Shown: piece after piece, positions 1-7,465 of the stretch
How the letters are laid out: each line of letters begins with the position of its first letter
Numbering within the stretch: position 1 is the first letter of the stretch
Assembly: GCA_019237175.1 (NCBI GenBank)
Contig: JAFAHP010000096.1
Coordinates: 1-26,737, forward strand
Direction: 5' to 3'
DNA from: Alphaproteobacteria bacterium
Lineage (GTDB): Bacteria; Pseudomonadota; Alphaproteobacteria; ATCC43930; CGMCC-115725
DNA: 26,737 nt
Notes under the pieces: model-generated
Databases searched by the model: none
Told to the model about the DNA's origin: nothing
The model's input: only the letters and a program-made list of their open reading frames with translations
Position numbers and translations under genes: made by a program

Positions 1-36
1 AAGTGGCACATGTGCCGAGTTCGCGGCCTCGTTTGG

Positions 37-729
37 TCAGGAAGGTGCGAGGTGGCCGACGCACGTGCCGCCGTTGTCGTCGCTGTCCGTCCCGTCCGGG
101 CATATCGTGTGGCCCCAGATGACGCCGGTTAAGTCAGCACCCTGCAAGTTGGCGCCGATCAGATTGGCGGACGTCAGGTCGGCGTTGTTGAGGTGGGCGT
201 CCTGCAAGTTGGCACCCACGAGGTTGGCACCCGTGAGATTGGCACTGATCAAGTTGGCGTGGTTCAGGTCGGCACCCGCCAGGTTGGCATCTAGGAGCAA
301 AGACCCTTCGAGGATGGCGCTGCTCAGGCGAGCGCCCGCGAGGTCGGCTTCCCGGAGATTGGTGCAGCTGAGATCGGACTGCGATAGGTTCGCACCGGTG
401 AAGTTGGTCCCTTCAAAACAGTTGTTGTTGAGGATGAAACCGTGGAAGTCCCGGCCGGCATAATTGCAGCCGCTAAAGTTCATGAACTTGGAGCCGTTCT
501 TGATCAAGTGGCATTCGGTGCGCGTCAGATTCGAGCAGAAGAACAGGAGGTTCGAGCAGAACATGTTCGGCGCTTCTTGTGCGAGAGCATCGCCGATTCC
601 CAAACCGCTCATCGAGAACGAAGCGACGCTCGGGACGGCAAACGCACTCCCCACGATCAGCTTGCTCAGAAACGAGCGCCGGGTCTCGTCGAGGCTCTGC
701 AGCACTTTTTCCGGAAGATCGGCGCTCAT
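37..729 (-). CDS. Tat-exported pentapeptide-repeat protein
   Basis: A 230-residue protein. The start chosen is the ATG at 729, because GGGGAGG lies 7 bases upstream; an in-frame ATG further upstream (858) has no such site. Residues 1-16 form a short polar N-terminal extension. It is followed by a twin-arginine motif (TRRSFL) and a hydrophobic stretch ending in DALA before QEAP, so Sec-independent Tat export with cleavage near residue 50 is likely. From about residue 100 to 205 the sequence is a run of A(N/D)L-type pentapeptides (for example TGANLVGANLQ), which in known families fold into a right-handed quadrilateral beta-helix. Cysteines flank the helix, and the C-terminus carries a short Asp-rich stretch ending GTC. 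It is the last gene of the minus-strand glycosylation cluster, 139 bases after the PqqD-like gene. No catalytic motif is visible. A role as structural or modified substrate is inference only. Confidence 0.88.
   Translation of the reverse strand: MSADLPEKVLQSLDETRRSFLSKLIVGSAFAVPSVASFSMSGLGIGDALAQEAPNMFCSNLLFFCSNLTRTECHLIKNGSKFMNFSGCNYAGRDFHGFILNNNCFEGTNFTGANLSQSDLSCTNLREADLAGARLSSAILEGSLLLDANLAGADLNHANLISANLTGANLVGANLQDAHLNNADLTSANLIGANLQGADLTGVIWGHTICPDGTDSDDNGGTCVGHLAPS
125..415 (-). repeat. 15-bp periodic coding repeats of the pentapeptide helix
   Basis: About twenty imperfect 15-base units (on the plus strand each contains a variant of agGTtGGCacc) encode successive pentapeptides. The period is visible directly in the DNA. 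The units differ at third positions and at two of the five codons, so this is an old coding repeat, not a recent tandem expansion. Confidence 0.8.
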
Positions 730-868
730 GTTCAAACCTCCCCAACCGTTTGGGCGAGAATAACGCGATGATAGATCTTCGCAATCCCTAATTTTAGTTA
801 ACCTTTCCACTGGTCTGTTTTCGGCCCAAGACGCGCCCAACCCCGGAAATCCGGACATGCCGGCCGAC
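730..868 (-). promoter_or_regulatory. AT-rich leader upstream of the pentapeptide gene
   Basis: The 139 bases between the PqqD-like gene and the pentapeptide gene contain the most AT-rich stretch nearby (about 745-810). On the minus strand a TTGCGA hexamer lies 15 bases before TTATTC. This resembles a short-spaced sigma-70 promoter, but the match is weak. It may give the pentapeptide gene its own transcription in addition to read-through from the upstream genes. Confidence 0.2.
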
Positions 869-1138
869 TCAGGTGATTAGTCCCTCTTTTCGCAAGGCCT
901 TCAGGCAGTCCGCCACCTCCTCAAACGGCGCCTCGGACAAATCCCAGGCCAATCGCAGCAACTCCGGCATATCGGCTTCGGCGTTGCGGCCGTTGCAGAG
1001 CTCGAATACCAGCGCAGCCGTCTGATTGAGATAATGGACCCGATCGCGGTCGGCTTGATAGACGATGTAGCCATCTGCGACCTCGTTGATCTCGAGGTCC
1101 GGCGCCATCACCGGATTGCAGCTTGCTGCGTCCGTCAT
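869..1138 (-). CDS. PqqD-like peptide chaperone (stand-alone RRE domain)
   Basis: An 89-residue protein that fits the PqqD family in length and pattern: a central segment with HYLNQTAALVFELCNG, followed by a helical region rich in Leu and Glu and ending in LRKEGLI. In PQQ and other RiPP pathways this winged-helix fold (the RiPP recognition element) binds a leader peptide and presents it to a modifying enzyme. The start ATG has AAGGA 7 bases upstream, and the gene begins 15 bases after the stop of the GT4 gene, so the two are almost certainly co-transcribed. No other PQQ gene and no radical-SAM partner is present, so PQQ synthesis is unlikely. PqqD-like proteins are also known beside HPr-kinase-related proteins, and one such protein is encoded about 2.5 kb upstream in this cluster. 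The bound peptide is unknown. Confidence 0.85.
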   Translation of the reverse strand: MTDAASCNPVMAPDLEINEVADGYIVYQADRDRVHYLNQTAALVFELCNGRNAEADMPELLRLAWDLSEAPFEEVADCLKALRKEGLIT

Positions 1139-1153
1139 GCTATATCCTTCCGC

Positions 1154-2470
1154 TCACGGGTCAAGCCGAGATACATTTCTCCCGGGAGGCGCGGGATCTC
1201 CATATGCCTCGGCGAGCGCGGCGTCGACCCGCGCGGGCGTGTAGCGCGTAGCGAGCAACTCAGCGGCATGCGCGACAAGACGGGCGGCCAGTTCCGGCAC
1301 CTCCTTTAGCCGAAGGCAGGCGCGCGCGAAAGCTTCTGCGTCGTCGGCAAACAACAGGTGGACACCATCGTCCGCATCGATGCCTTCGGCGCCGAGGGCT
1401 GTCGTCACCACCGGGACACCATGGGCGAAGGCCTCCAGGATCTTGATCCGTGTCCCGCCGCCGGCGCGCACCGGAACAGCCGCAACATCAGCCGCCGCGT
1501 AGAGCGGCGCCAGGTTTTCGGCGAAACCATGGACCTCGACTTCTGAACGCCCAGCAAACCCTGCCATGGCCGCCGTGCTGCCGCTCCCGACGAGATCGAT
1601 CCGGATCTCTCGATCGCTCAACCGACGCAAGATCGGCAACACCTCTCGGCACAGAAACCGCGCCGCATCGAGGTTGGGAAAATATCCGAATGTGCCGACA
1701 AAGATTAGCCGCAGCGGCCCCGGCCGCCGGCCGCGGCGCCGACGCCGATGAATGAGTTCGACTGGCCGATAGGCATTCGGCACCAGCGCAAACCGCGCAC
1801 CGGGAAACCGCCCGGCGAGGCGAACGGCATCGGGCTCCGAGCTGACAATCACCCGGTCAAAAGCGCCCAGATAGCGATCGGTGAATGTCCGGTATTTTTT
1901 TGCCTCCGCAGTGGCAAAAGCCGCCGCTCCGCGATCCCCCAATTCGCTGTAGAGTCGCGCCAGGCGGCAGCAGGTTTGGACATCGTCTTCGTCGAGGTCG
2001 AGCACGCACAGCGGCCGGTCTGCAGGCGACCGGCGCAGGAACGGAAACGCCAGAGGCGCCAGATAGAGCCGCATCACGTGGACTGCGCTGACACTGAATT
2101 GGCTGCCCCATTCGAGCAAATATCCCGCGCTGTCGCCGGTGCAAAAACGGCTGAGATAAGGCTTCGGATAGGCCAGTTCCGCTCGCGCCCGCGCATCGGG
2201 ATCCAAGACGCGGGCGATCAACCCATAAAGAGGATCGACGTTTCTCGCCAAATCGAGCCCGCCGATCCGCACGGTGCTGCTGCGCACGAAATCGGAGGGC
2301 GGGCCAACGTCCCCCGTCACCGGCACGACAAACAAATGGACGTCGAAACGGCGCGCCAAGGCTCCGAGCACCATGGCCGCACGCATCGCCAGACCATTGC
2401 CGAAAGTTTGCGGCATCACCGGTACCACATAGAGCACACCGTCTCTGCGCGTATTCGGGTGCGATCCCAT
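1154..2470 (-). CDS. GT4-family glycosyltransferase
   Basis: About 438 residues from the ATG at 2470, which lies 22 bases after the stop of the GT10 gene; a GTG at 2554 would add 28 residues overlapping that gene. The fold is GT-B. The N-terminal half starts with GVLYVVPVMPQ. The C-terminal nucleotide-sugar-binding half has FVGTFGYFPNLDAARFL and the family signature PVRAGGGTRIKILEAFAHG followed by PVVTT, with the conserved Glu of the E-x7-E type region. Such retaining enzymes move a sugar from an NDP-sugar to an acceptor in the cytosol. A basic RRRRRGRR patch separates the two halves. Donor and acceptor cannot be read from the sequence. Gene order GT10-GT4-PqqD with 15-22 base gaps indicates one transcript. 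Confidence 0.9.
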   Translation of the reverse strand: MGSHPNTRRDGVLYVVPVMPQTFGNGLAMRAAMVLGALARRFDVHLFVVPVTGDVGPPSDFVRSSTVRIGGLDLARNVDPLYGLIARVLDPDARARAELAYPKPYLSRFCTGDSAGYLLEWGSQFSVSAVHVMRLYLAPLAFPFLRRSPADRPLCVLDLDEDDVQTCCRLARLYSELGDRGAAAFATAEAKKYRTFTDRYLGAFDRVIVSSEPDAVRLAGRFPGARFALVPNAYRPVELIHRRRRRGRRPGPLRLIFVGTFGYFPNLDAARFLCREVLPILRRLSDREIRIDLVGSGSTAAMAGFAGRSEVEVHGFAENLAPLYAAADVAAVPVRAGGGTRIKILEAFAHGVPVVTTALGAEGIDADDGVHLLFADDAEAFARACLRLKEVPELAARLVAHAAELLATRYTPARVDAALAEAYGDPAPPGRNVSRLDP

Positions 2471-2492
2471 CCGCGATGTAGTCCGAGCTTTG

Positions 2493-3398
2493 CTAGTGAT
2501 TATTGACCGGCTCAGTGCGTCGGAGATAGTCGCAGAGCCGACATAGCGGCTCACCTCGCACTGAGTCGACGAGTGTCTGAAACCTCGGGCTCAGGCCGGT
2601 ATATTTCCAGCCCAGATAATCCCGATAAGGGTCGTCATGCTCGTTCAGCCAGTTGAGATACGCCGCCAGCTCGGCGGGTGCGGCAAAGTCAGCGGCATTG
2701 ATGAAGCATCGGACAGCCGGTGCGAAATCTCCGATGTTCGGCGCGCCGCGGTAAACCGGCACCGATCCGCTCGTCAATGCCGAGAAAAACTTCTCTGACA
2801 CGTAGTCCTCGGCCAGTGAGTTCTCCAATACGAGGGTAAATTTGTAGCGCGCGGAGACGGTAAGCAACGTCTCCCGGCCATTATCCAGTGCCGGCAGATC
2901 CCGGTTGTGCAGCACCCTGCCGTAGGAATCGACTTTGACGCGACGCATCAGCGCCGCCGCATATGCGGTGCGACCACAGCGGTCGACGGTGCTCGACCGG
3001 AAGTAGACTAGGGGCGAGGATTCCGTTTTGGGGCAAGGCGGCCTCAGGAGAGCCGCCGCGGTGTCGGGCTCAAAGTAGGGCCACCACACCGTGGCGTCGC
3101 GCCGGTAGGTCATCGTGATCTCGAACTGACGCATAAACGGCGGGTCGGCGAGTTCAGGGTAATTCACCGCGCTCTCCAATGACCACGCCACCCACCGCTG
3201 CCAAGGGCGTTTCGGCGGGAGCGGGATGCCGCGCAAGGTCGGTATATGGAAAACGATGGCGTTCGCCTGAGCGATGCGCCTGCGGTCAGAGGTGAACTCA
3301 CATCTCCCGCCGCAGTCGACCTTTGTCGGATCTCCAAACCCGAAAAACGCGCGGTTGTAGAACAGGACGAGAGGCGCCGTGGCGGTTGCGGTCGTCAT
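2493..3398 (-). CDS. GT10-family (alpha-1,3-fucosyltransferase-like) glycosyltransferase
   Basis: A 301-residue protein with the clear GT10 signature: YKFTLVLENS at about 185-194, then DYVSEKFFSAL and GSVPVYRGAPNI at about 198-222. Together these form the GDP-fucose binding site in known alpha-1,3-fucosyltransferases. An upstream WSLESAVNYP segment and a VDRCGR stretch match the less conserved acceptor-side region. Family members transfer L-fucose from GDP-fucose to GlcNAc or glucose residues of glycans such as Lewis-type O-antigens. There is no signal peptide or membrane segment, so it is a cytosolic enzyme. The ATG at 3398 has no good Shine-Dalgarno sequence. A 194-base gap separates it from the HprK-like gene. 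No GDP-fucose synthesis gene (gmd, fcl) lies in the window, so donor supply must be elsewhere or the donor differs. Confidence 0.9.
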   Translation of the reverse strand: MTTATATAPLVLFYNRAFFGFGDPTKVDCGGRCEFTSDRRRIAQANAIVFHIPTLRGIPLPPKRPWQRWVAWSLESAVNYPELADPPFMRQFEITMTYRRDATVWWPYFEPDTAAALLRPPCPKTESSPLVYFRSSTVDRCGRTAYAAALMRRVKVDSYGRVLHNRDLPALDNGRETLLTVSARYKFTLVLENSLAEDYVSEKFFSALTSGSVPVYRGAPNIGDFAPAVRCFINAADFAAPAELAAYLNWLNEHDDPYRDYLGWKYTGLSPRFQTLVDSVRGEPLCRLCDYLRRTEPVNNH

Positions 3399-3592
3399 GG
3401 CGGGCAGAACCGAAATATCCGCACGCGGCCTCTCTCGATAATCACCACTGACCGGTCGAGATCCATGTCGCTGGCCTTGCTGCAGCCATCAGCCCGCGGG
3501 CCGATCTCGATCGGCGGATGTCATCGAGGAGGATACAGAATTCCGGTGATGCATGCTTTACGATACCCGTTAGGATTCATCGGCCCGCTGTT

Positions 3593-4423
3593 CTAAGCCA
3601 ATACTTCGATGGTCGCCGCCACGGCAGCATCGAGGTCGCCCAATTCCAAAACGAACGTCGCGGCCCGATTTACTATGTCGCAGAGTTCGCCGAGCCAGCC
3701 CCGTCGGGCTGAAATAGGCGGTGCGCAGTGCGGCAGGAGGCGTTGGATCATCTCTACTTTGCCGCTCCGGCGCATGATGCTACTGCCACCGAAATTAGGC
3801 TCGATGTAGAGTATTGTAGACACTGGAGCGGGCGCGATCCGCCAGGATTTGCCAAGCTCCAGCGGATCGAGGGCCACGACGCGGCCCTCTTGCGGGTTGC
3901 GGATCGAGCCCGCAAGTCTGTCAATCAGCCGTAGTCTCGGCAAGAGGACGAGACTGTCTTCGCGGGCATAAAACTTCCTGGGGAATGCAATGACCTTGCT
4001 GCCACGGAGCAGCACGAGTCCGTCCCCGGTAATGTCAATATTCTCCAGCATCAGACTAAGCGCCAGAGTGGTCTTGCCGGAGCGCTCGGGCCCGATGAGC
4101 AAGAACGCGCTCCCGGCATGTATACCGGTGGCGGCGTTTACACGGATATGGTCGGGCAGCGTGGCAATGGCACGGTTGGCCAGACGCTGGCAGAGCGTTT
4201 CGACCGCACTCGTCACGCTCAATTCGAAATCATCTTCCACGCCGTCGATGTCGATGCGGAATTCTTCACCCGTCCAATCTACGGTCGCCGTGCAACGCGT
4301 CACGACAGGCACATCCTGCTCGGCGCGCGGCGTGACTAAGCAGAGCAAGTCCATCAATTCTCGCGAATCGGTCTGTACCTCGAATTCGCAGGACAGCAGC
4401 CGGATATGATCGACGTAGGTCAT
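3593..4423 (-). CDS. HPr-kinase-related P-loop protein
   Basis: About 276 residues from the ATG at 4423, which sits 10 bases after the stop of the GT62 gene; the long upstream extension of this frame overlaps that gene and is discarded. A Walker A motif, GPERSGKTTLAL, lies at about 111-122. It is followed by ITGDGLVLL at about 131-139, in the place where HPr kinases have an Asp-rich metal-binding strand. The N-terminal 100 residues are a beta-rich domain without recognisable motifs. Classical HprK phosphorylates Ser46 of HPr. HprK-related proteins outside the sugar phosphotransferase system occur next to PqqD-like chaperones, and their substrates are unknown. Its place inside a glycosyltransferase cluster argues for a role in that pathway. 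No HPr gene is nearby. Only one Asp of the usual pair is retained, so kinase activity is not assured. Confidence 0.75.
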   Translation of the reverse strand: MTYVDHIRLLSCEFEVQTDSRELMDLLCLVTPRAEQDVPVVTRCTATVDWTGEEFRIDIDGVEDDFELSVTSAVETLCQRLANRAIATLPDHIRVNAATGIHAGSAFLLIGPERSGKTTLALSLMLENIDITGDGLVLLRGSKVIAFPRKFYAREDSLVLLPRLRLIDRLAGSIRNPQEGRVVALDPLELGKSWRIAPAPVSTILYIEPNFGGSSIMRRSGKVEMIQRLLPHCAPPISARRGWLGELCDIVNRAATFVLELGDLDAAVAATIEVLA

Positions 4424-4433
4424 GCAATGCTCA

Positions 4434-5225
4434 TCAGACCGGTGCATGCAGAACTTCGAGATTGGGCATGCCCCAACACTGATATCCCATATCCCTCGCC
4501 ATGATGCCAAAGCCCTCAGTCTCGAGCTCCCCGCCGAGAGCCAAGGGACCGGGGCGCCGCACCGCCGGATTCGCCGCACCGTATGGAAAACAGGGGAAGA
4601 TGAGCCCGTCGCGATGGGTATCGGCGCGCACGAGCAGCACTGTGCCGCCGACCGAATCCAGTCGCACCAGATCGGGCCCACCGCGCAGATCATCCATATG
4701 AACCTGGCCGTGATCTCGCCAGGCATTCAGATCGAAGGTCCGCCCGCCATGGTGTTGGACGCAATGGGGATGGACGATGTCGCGACCGGTCGCGATCAGA
4801 CGCTCGATCAAATCTGCCGGGTACTCGATCACGTCGACATCGAGCCACAGCACCCAGTCATGGTCCTTCAGTGCGTGAAACAACAGGTGGTTTCTCGCCT
4901 TCGCCAGGATCTTTCGCCGGGGGATCTGGAACGCATGCGTCCAGCGCGGCAACCCCTGGGGCATATGAAAATTGAAATTTTTTCGCCAGATCTCGACACT
5001 GGCATAGCGGCGGCGCAGCGGCTCGATCCGCTCGCTGATCCGTTCATAGGTCGCATCATCGCTATCGCTTTCAAGAAAGCCGAGCGAGATTGACGAAGCC
5101 CCATAGGTCAGCTTGCTGAGTCCGGCAAAATAAGTATCAAGAAAGCCGGTCGCGTTCTTGACAGGGGTCAGGATAAGGACTGTCTCCCGATCGGATGCCA
5201 TAATTGCAGGTCGACTGTGTGACAT
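4434..5225 (-). CDS. Anp1/GT62-like glycosyltransferase
   Basis: A 263-residue GT-A type protein. It opens with VLILTPVKNATGFLDTYF and has SLGFLESDSDDAT near residue 50, KILAKARNHLL at about 105-115, and the metal-binding DxD motif as WLDVDVIEY at about 128-136. The C-terminal part has a Gly/Pro-rich loop and GFGIMARDMGYQCWGMPNLE. This pattern resembles the Anp1/Mnn9/Van1 family, known mainly as fungal Golgi alpha-1,6-mannosyltransferase subunits and seen sporadically in bacteria. The start codon overlaps the stop of the upstream GT71-like gene (TGATG), giving translational coupling. Cytosolic, with no signal peptide. Mannose as donor is inferred from the family only. Confidence 0.83.
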   Translation of the reverse strand: MSHSRPAIMASDRETVLILTPVKNATGFLDTYFAGLSKLTYGASSISLGFLESDSDDATYERISERIEPLRRRYASVEIWRKNFNFHMPQGLPRWTHAFQIPRRKILAKARNHLLFHALKDHDWVLWLDVDVIEYPADLIERLIATGRDIVHPHCVQHHGGRTFDLNAWRDHGQVHMDDLRGGPDLVRLDSVGGTVLLVRADTHRDGLIFPCFPYGAANPAVRRPGPLALGGELETEGFGIMARDMGYQCWGMPNLEVLHAPV

Positions 5226-6745
5226 CAGCGGCCGTAACCGGGTCCCAGTTTGAATGGCGCGCTTTGCCAGTTGTGTCCTGGCGCGATCTTGCCGCTATCG
5301 GAACGTCGGCTGGGGTCTGCGAGCCCGGCGAGCGCTCTCTGAACCATCTGCGCCCGCGCCGATCCGGGTATTGAACCTCCGTTCTCGTCCCGAACCCGCT
5401 CGATTACCGCCGGATCGAGGGCGGCCAGCGTCCGCAATGTACCGGCCAGGTCGCGCGCCACCTCGCCATCCAAGGGCAGCGCCGCGCAAGAATCGAGTAT
5501 CCGGTCGAGCAGCGACATCAGAGCTTCGTGGTCTGGGCCGTCACGGCGCTGCTCGATCGGACGACTTGCACCGGCAGGAACCAGCTCGATCGGCATGCCA
5601 GGAGACTGCAGAGACCGGCCGCGCCAGATCCCGTCTTCGGACTGCCGCAGGCCCCAGCCGCGCAGACCGTTCGCTTCGGTCCGCAGCTCGGGGCCGTGCG
5701 GGTCGTCGGCCACGTACCAGTAGTATTCGTGCCGGCCGGGCGGGCGGATGCGATGATCAGGTAATAATTCGATTCGTCTTTCGTCGGACGAAACCCGAAT
5801 AAGACGAAACTCGCAGCTACGCGCTAGATCTGCTTCCAACCGCCGAACCTCGTCGGAGCGCGGTGGCGGGTTAAAGACCCTCCCATCCCACAAGGTAGCG
5901 AGCTCGTTGAGAAGCGTCCGGCATTCCCGTTCCAGACGAAAACCGTCGATCCGCGGATTAGTGCCGTCGAGGATCCACTTGGCGCCATTGCGGTGTTGAA
6001 ACAGCACGGCACCGTCGGGATCACGCTGGCAAAGGGTCGCATCCAGTAATTTGGGCCGATGCCGAATCAAGTGATAGGATTGCTCTAGCATCAACCAGGC
6101 GATCAGAAACGTATCCTTATCGCCATGTAGAAACCGGTAGAAAACGTCGGAATGCTGGTTGATCCAATTTGCCAGGCATAGTGCCCGCCAGCATCGGGAT
6201 TTATTGAGGACCATCTGCCCCGATTCGACCGAAGCCGTATCACGATAGCTCAGCCCGCTGATCGCCCAGATCTGGTTGCCCGGCGACAGCCGCACGATAT
6301 CCGGCCAGAATAGAGTACCGGTATCGCGGTATTCCGGCCGATCGAAGAGAAAACTCGGGTCGCGGACAGGCACATTATCGGCGTCCAGCAGCAATACCTC
6401 GCGAAAACGCGAATGCATGACGGCATAGGGCTTGAGTTCCCAACCGCCCAGCCGCTCCACCTGATGCCGCTTGGCGACCTCGAATGCGTCGACGGAATGG
6501 GCGCCCAACTCTTCGAGCAGACCGCGCATCGGCGGGCCCATTTCTTCGGGACCGAGATGCCAGACCTCGATGGGGAGCGTGCATGCGAGCTGCCGACGAA
6601 GCAGCGCGATCGCCACCCACGCACAAGTAAAAAGCCGGGCGCCGCCGGCGCAGATCACGATGCCGCGGCCCGTGAAGCGCTCCTCGGGAAACCGCGACGG
6701 TACGGCCGCCGCCGCATGCAACCGCGCTTTTAGGTCCTGCAACAT
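5225..6745 (-). CDS. MNN1/GT71-like putative mannosyltransferase with C-terminal extension
   Basis: About 506 residues from the ATG at 6745 (GAGG 8 bases upstream); a GTG at 6784 would add 13 residues. The N-terminal 300 residues look like the MNN1-type alpha-mannosyltransferase family: GRGIVICAGG near the start, GWELKPYAVMHSRF, the metal-binding LLLDADNVPV at about 118-127, FWPD, then a GDKDTFLIAW motif. These enzymes are best known from fungi, where they add alpha-1,3-mannose. The last 200 residues are not part of that domain. They hold a Tyr/Trp-rich stretch (HEYYWYVADD) and a helical, Arg/Asp-rich tail of unknown role. The stop overlaps the start of the GT62-like gene, so the two probably work together on one glycan. 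Confidence 0.8.
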   Translation of the reverse strand: MLQDLKARLHAAAAVPSRFPEERFTGRGIVICAGGARLFTCAWVAIALLRRQLACTLPIEVWHLGPEEMGPPMRGLLEELGAHSVDAFEVAKRHQVERLGGWELKPYAVMHSRFREVLLLDADNVPVRDPSFLFDRPEYRDTGTLFWPDIVRLSPGNQIWAISGLSYRDTASVESGQMVLNKSRCWRALCLANWINQHSDVFYRFLHGDKDTFLIAWLMLEQSYHLIRHRPKLLDATLCQRDPDGAVLFQHRNGAKWILDGTNPRIDGFRLERECRTLLNELATLWDGRVFNPPPRSDEVRRLEADLARSCEFRLIRVSSDERRIELLPDHRIRPPGRHEYYWYVADDPHGPELRTEANGLRGWGLRQSEDGIWRGRSLQSPGMPIELVPAGASRPIEQRRDGPDHEALMSLLDRILDSCAALPLDGEVARDLAGTLRTLAALDPAVIERVRDENGGSIPGSARAQMVQRALAGLADPSRRSDSGKIAPGHNWQSAPFKLGPGYGR

Positions 6746-6848
6746 GGAGAGAGCCTCGGTTCTGTCGACGTTGGTTAGAGCCACAGGACCCCCAGCCGCT
6801 CGAATTGGCGATAGCCGAGGCGGGCAAGGCTCCGCCGGTCACGAGCGG

Positions 6849-7202
6849 TCGGGCGCCCATTTTTTGATGAACACGCTGGCGCTGAACTTTGGCCGGGACG
6901 CCCGGCGATTTATCAGCAGCGACACTTCGGCCGGAGTCGATTTTTACGGGTGCAAGAGTTTTCGGCGCTTTCTCAAGGCGATACGTCTGACTGCGCACGG
7001 CAGGATCATCAAGGAGCATCACCAACTCGCATTTTTCGACGGCTTGACCGGGTATCTACGGGAAAATTTTCTCGTCTTTTATATCGTACGCAACCCCGCC
7101 GACACTATGGTGAGCTTTTGCCGCTATGTGCGAGAGGCACAACGGCATATGTCCCGGCCCTGGTGTGGTTGTCGGCTTCCGGAACACACTCAGCCGGGAT
7201 GA
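6849..7202 (+). pseudogene. Sulfotransferase remnant
   Basis: The reading frame carries SGAHFLMNTLALNFG, which resembles the 5'-phosphosulfate-binding loop of PAPS-dependent sulfotransferases (usually PKSGTHFL), and later FYIVRNPADTMVSFCRYVRE, the 3'-phosphate-binding region with its Arg and Ser. The usual Pro-Lys before the loop is replaced by Glu-Arg. No start codon with a ribosome site precedes the loop. The frame stops about 118 residues later, where an intact enzyme would continue for another 100-200. Neither of the other forward frames after 7202 resumes a recognisable domain. It lies against the direction of the surrounding glycosyltransferase genes. A decayed gene is the simplest reading. 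Confidence 0.65.
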
Positions 7203-7465
7203 CATCGGGTATATTCGCCAGGAAACGCGGCCACGATAACCGGACGGAATCCGGTCCGATCCATAATTCCCGGCAATCCCGCCGTCACCCGCTCAAATAT
7301 CGGTGCCGAACACTCATCGCCTCGGACGTGATCTCGCGCGGATCGGAGATTGCGACGGCCGAGAAGCAGCCGCCGCGCCGATCGGTTTGCAGGCCTAGCA
7401 CGGTTCCGGCAAGACAAGCCGGCTCACTAGCGTCAGCGAAGCACGCCCGCTTGAGATCGGACGTG
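7203..7465. other. Gene-poor stretch after the sulfotransferase remnant
   Basis: Between the end of the sulfotransferase-like frame and the stop of the GT2 gene no coding frame shows family motifs. This may be the eroded 3' half of the sulfotransferase gene. No terminator hairpin or repeat was recognised. Confidence 0.4.

Noticed and set aside
125..415. Short periodic repeats that might be taken for a CRISPR array
   Set aside because: The period is 15 bases with degenerate third positions and encodes pentapeptides in frame. There are no 25-35 base repeats with unique spacers.
869..1138. PQQ cofactor biosynthesis locus
   Set aside because: Only a PqqD-like domain is present; no pqqA, pqqB, pqqC, pqqE or radical-SAM gene is near.
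1748..2506. Long plus-strand open frame of 252 codons
   Set aside because: It is antisense to the GT4 gene, rich in Arg, His and Ile, lacks a ribosome site and shows no motifs. GC-rich coding DNA commonly leaves such frames open.
3399..3592. Small minus-strand frame ending in an ATGA overlap with the GT10 start (about 23 residues from an ATG near 3466)
   Set aside because: Very short, with only a weak ribosome site and no recognisable motif. It was considered as a possible precursor peptide but lacks support.
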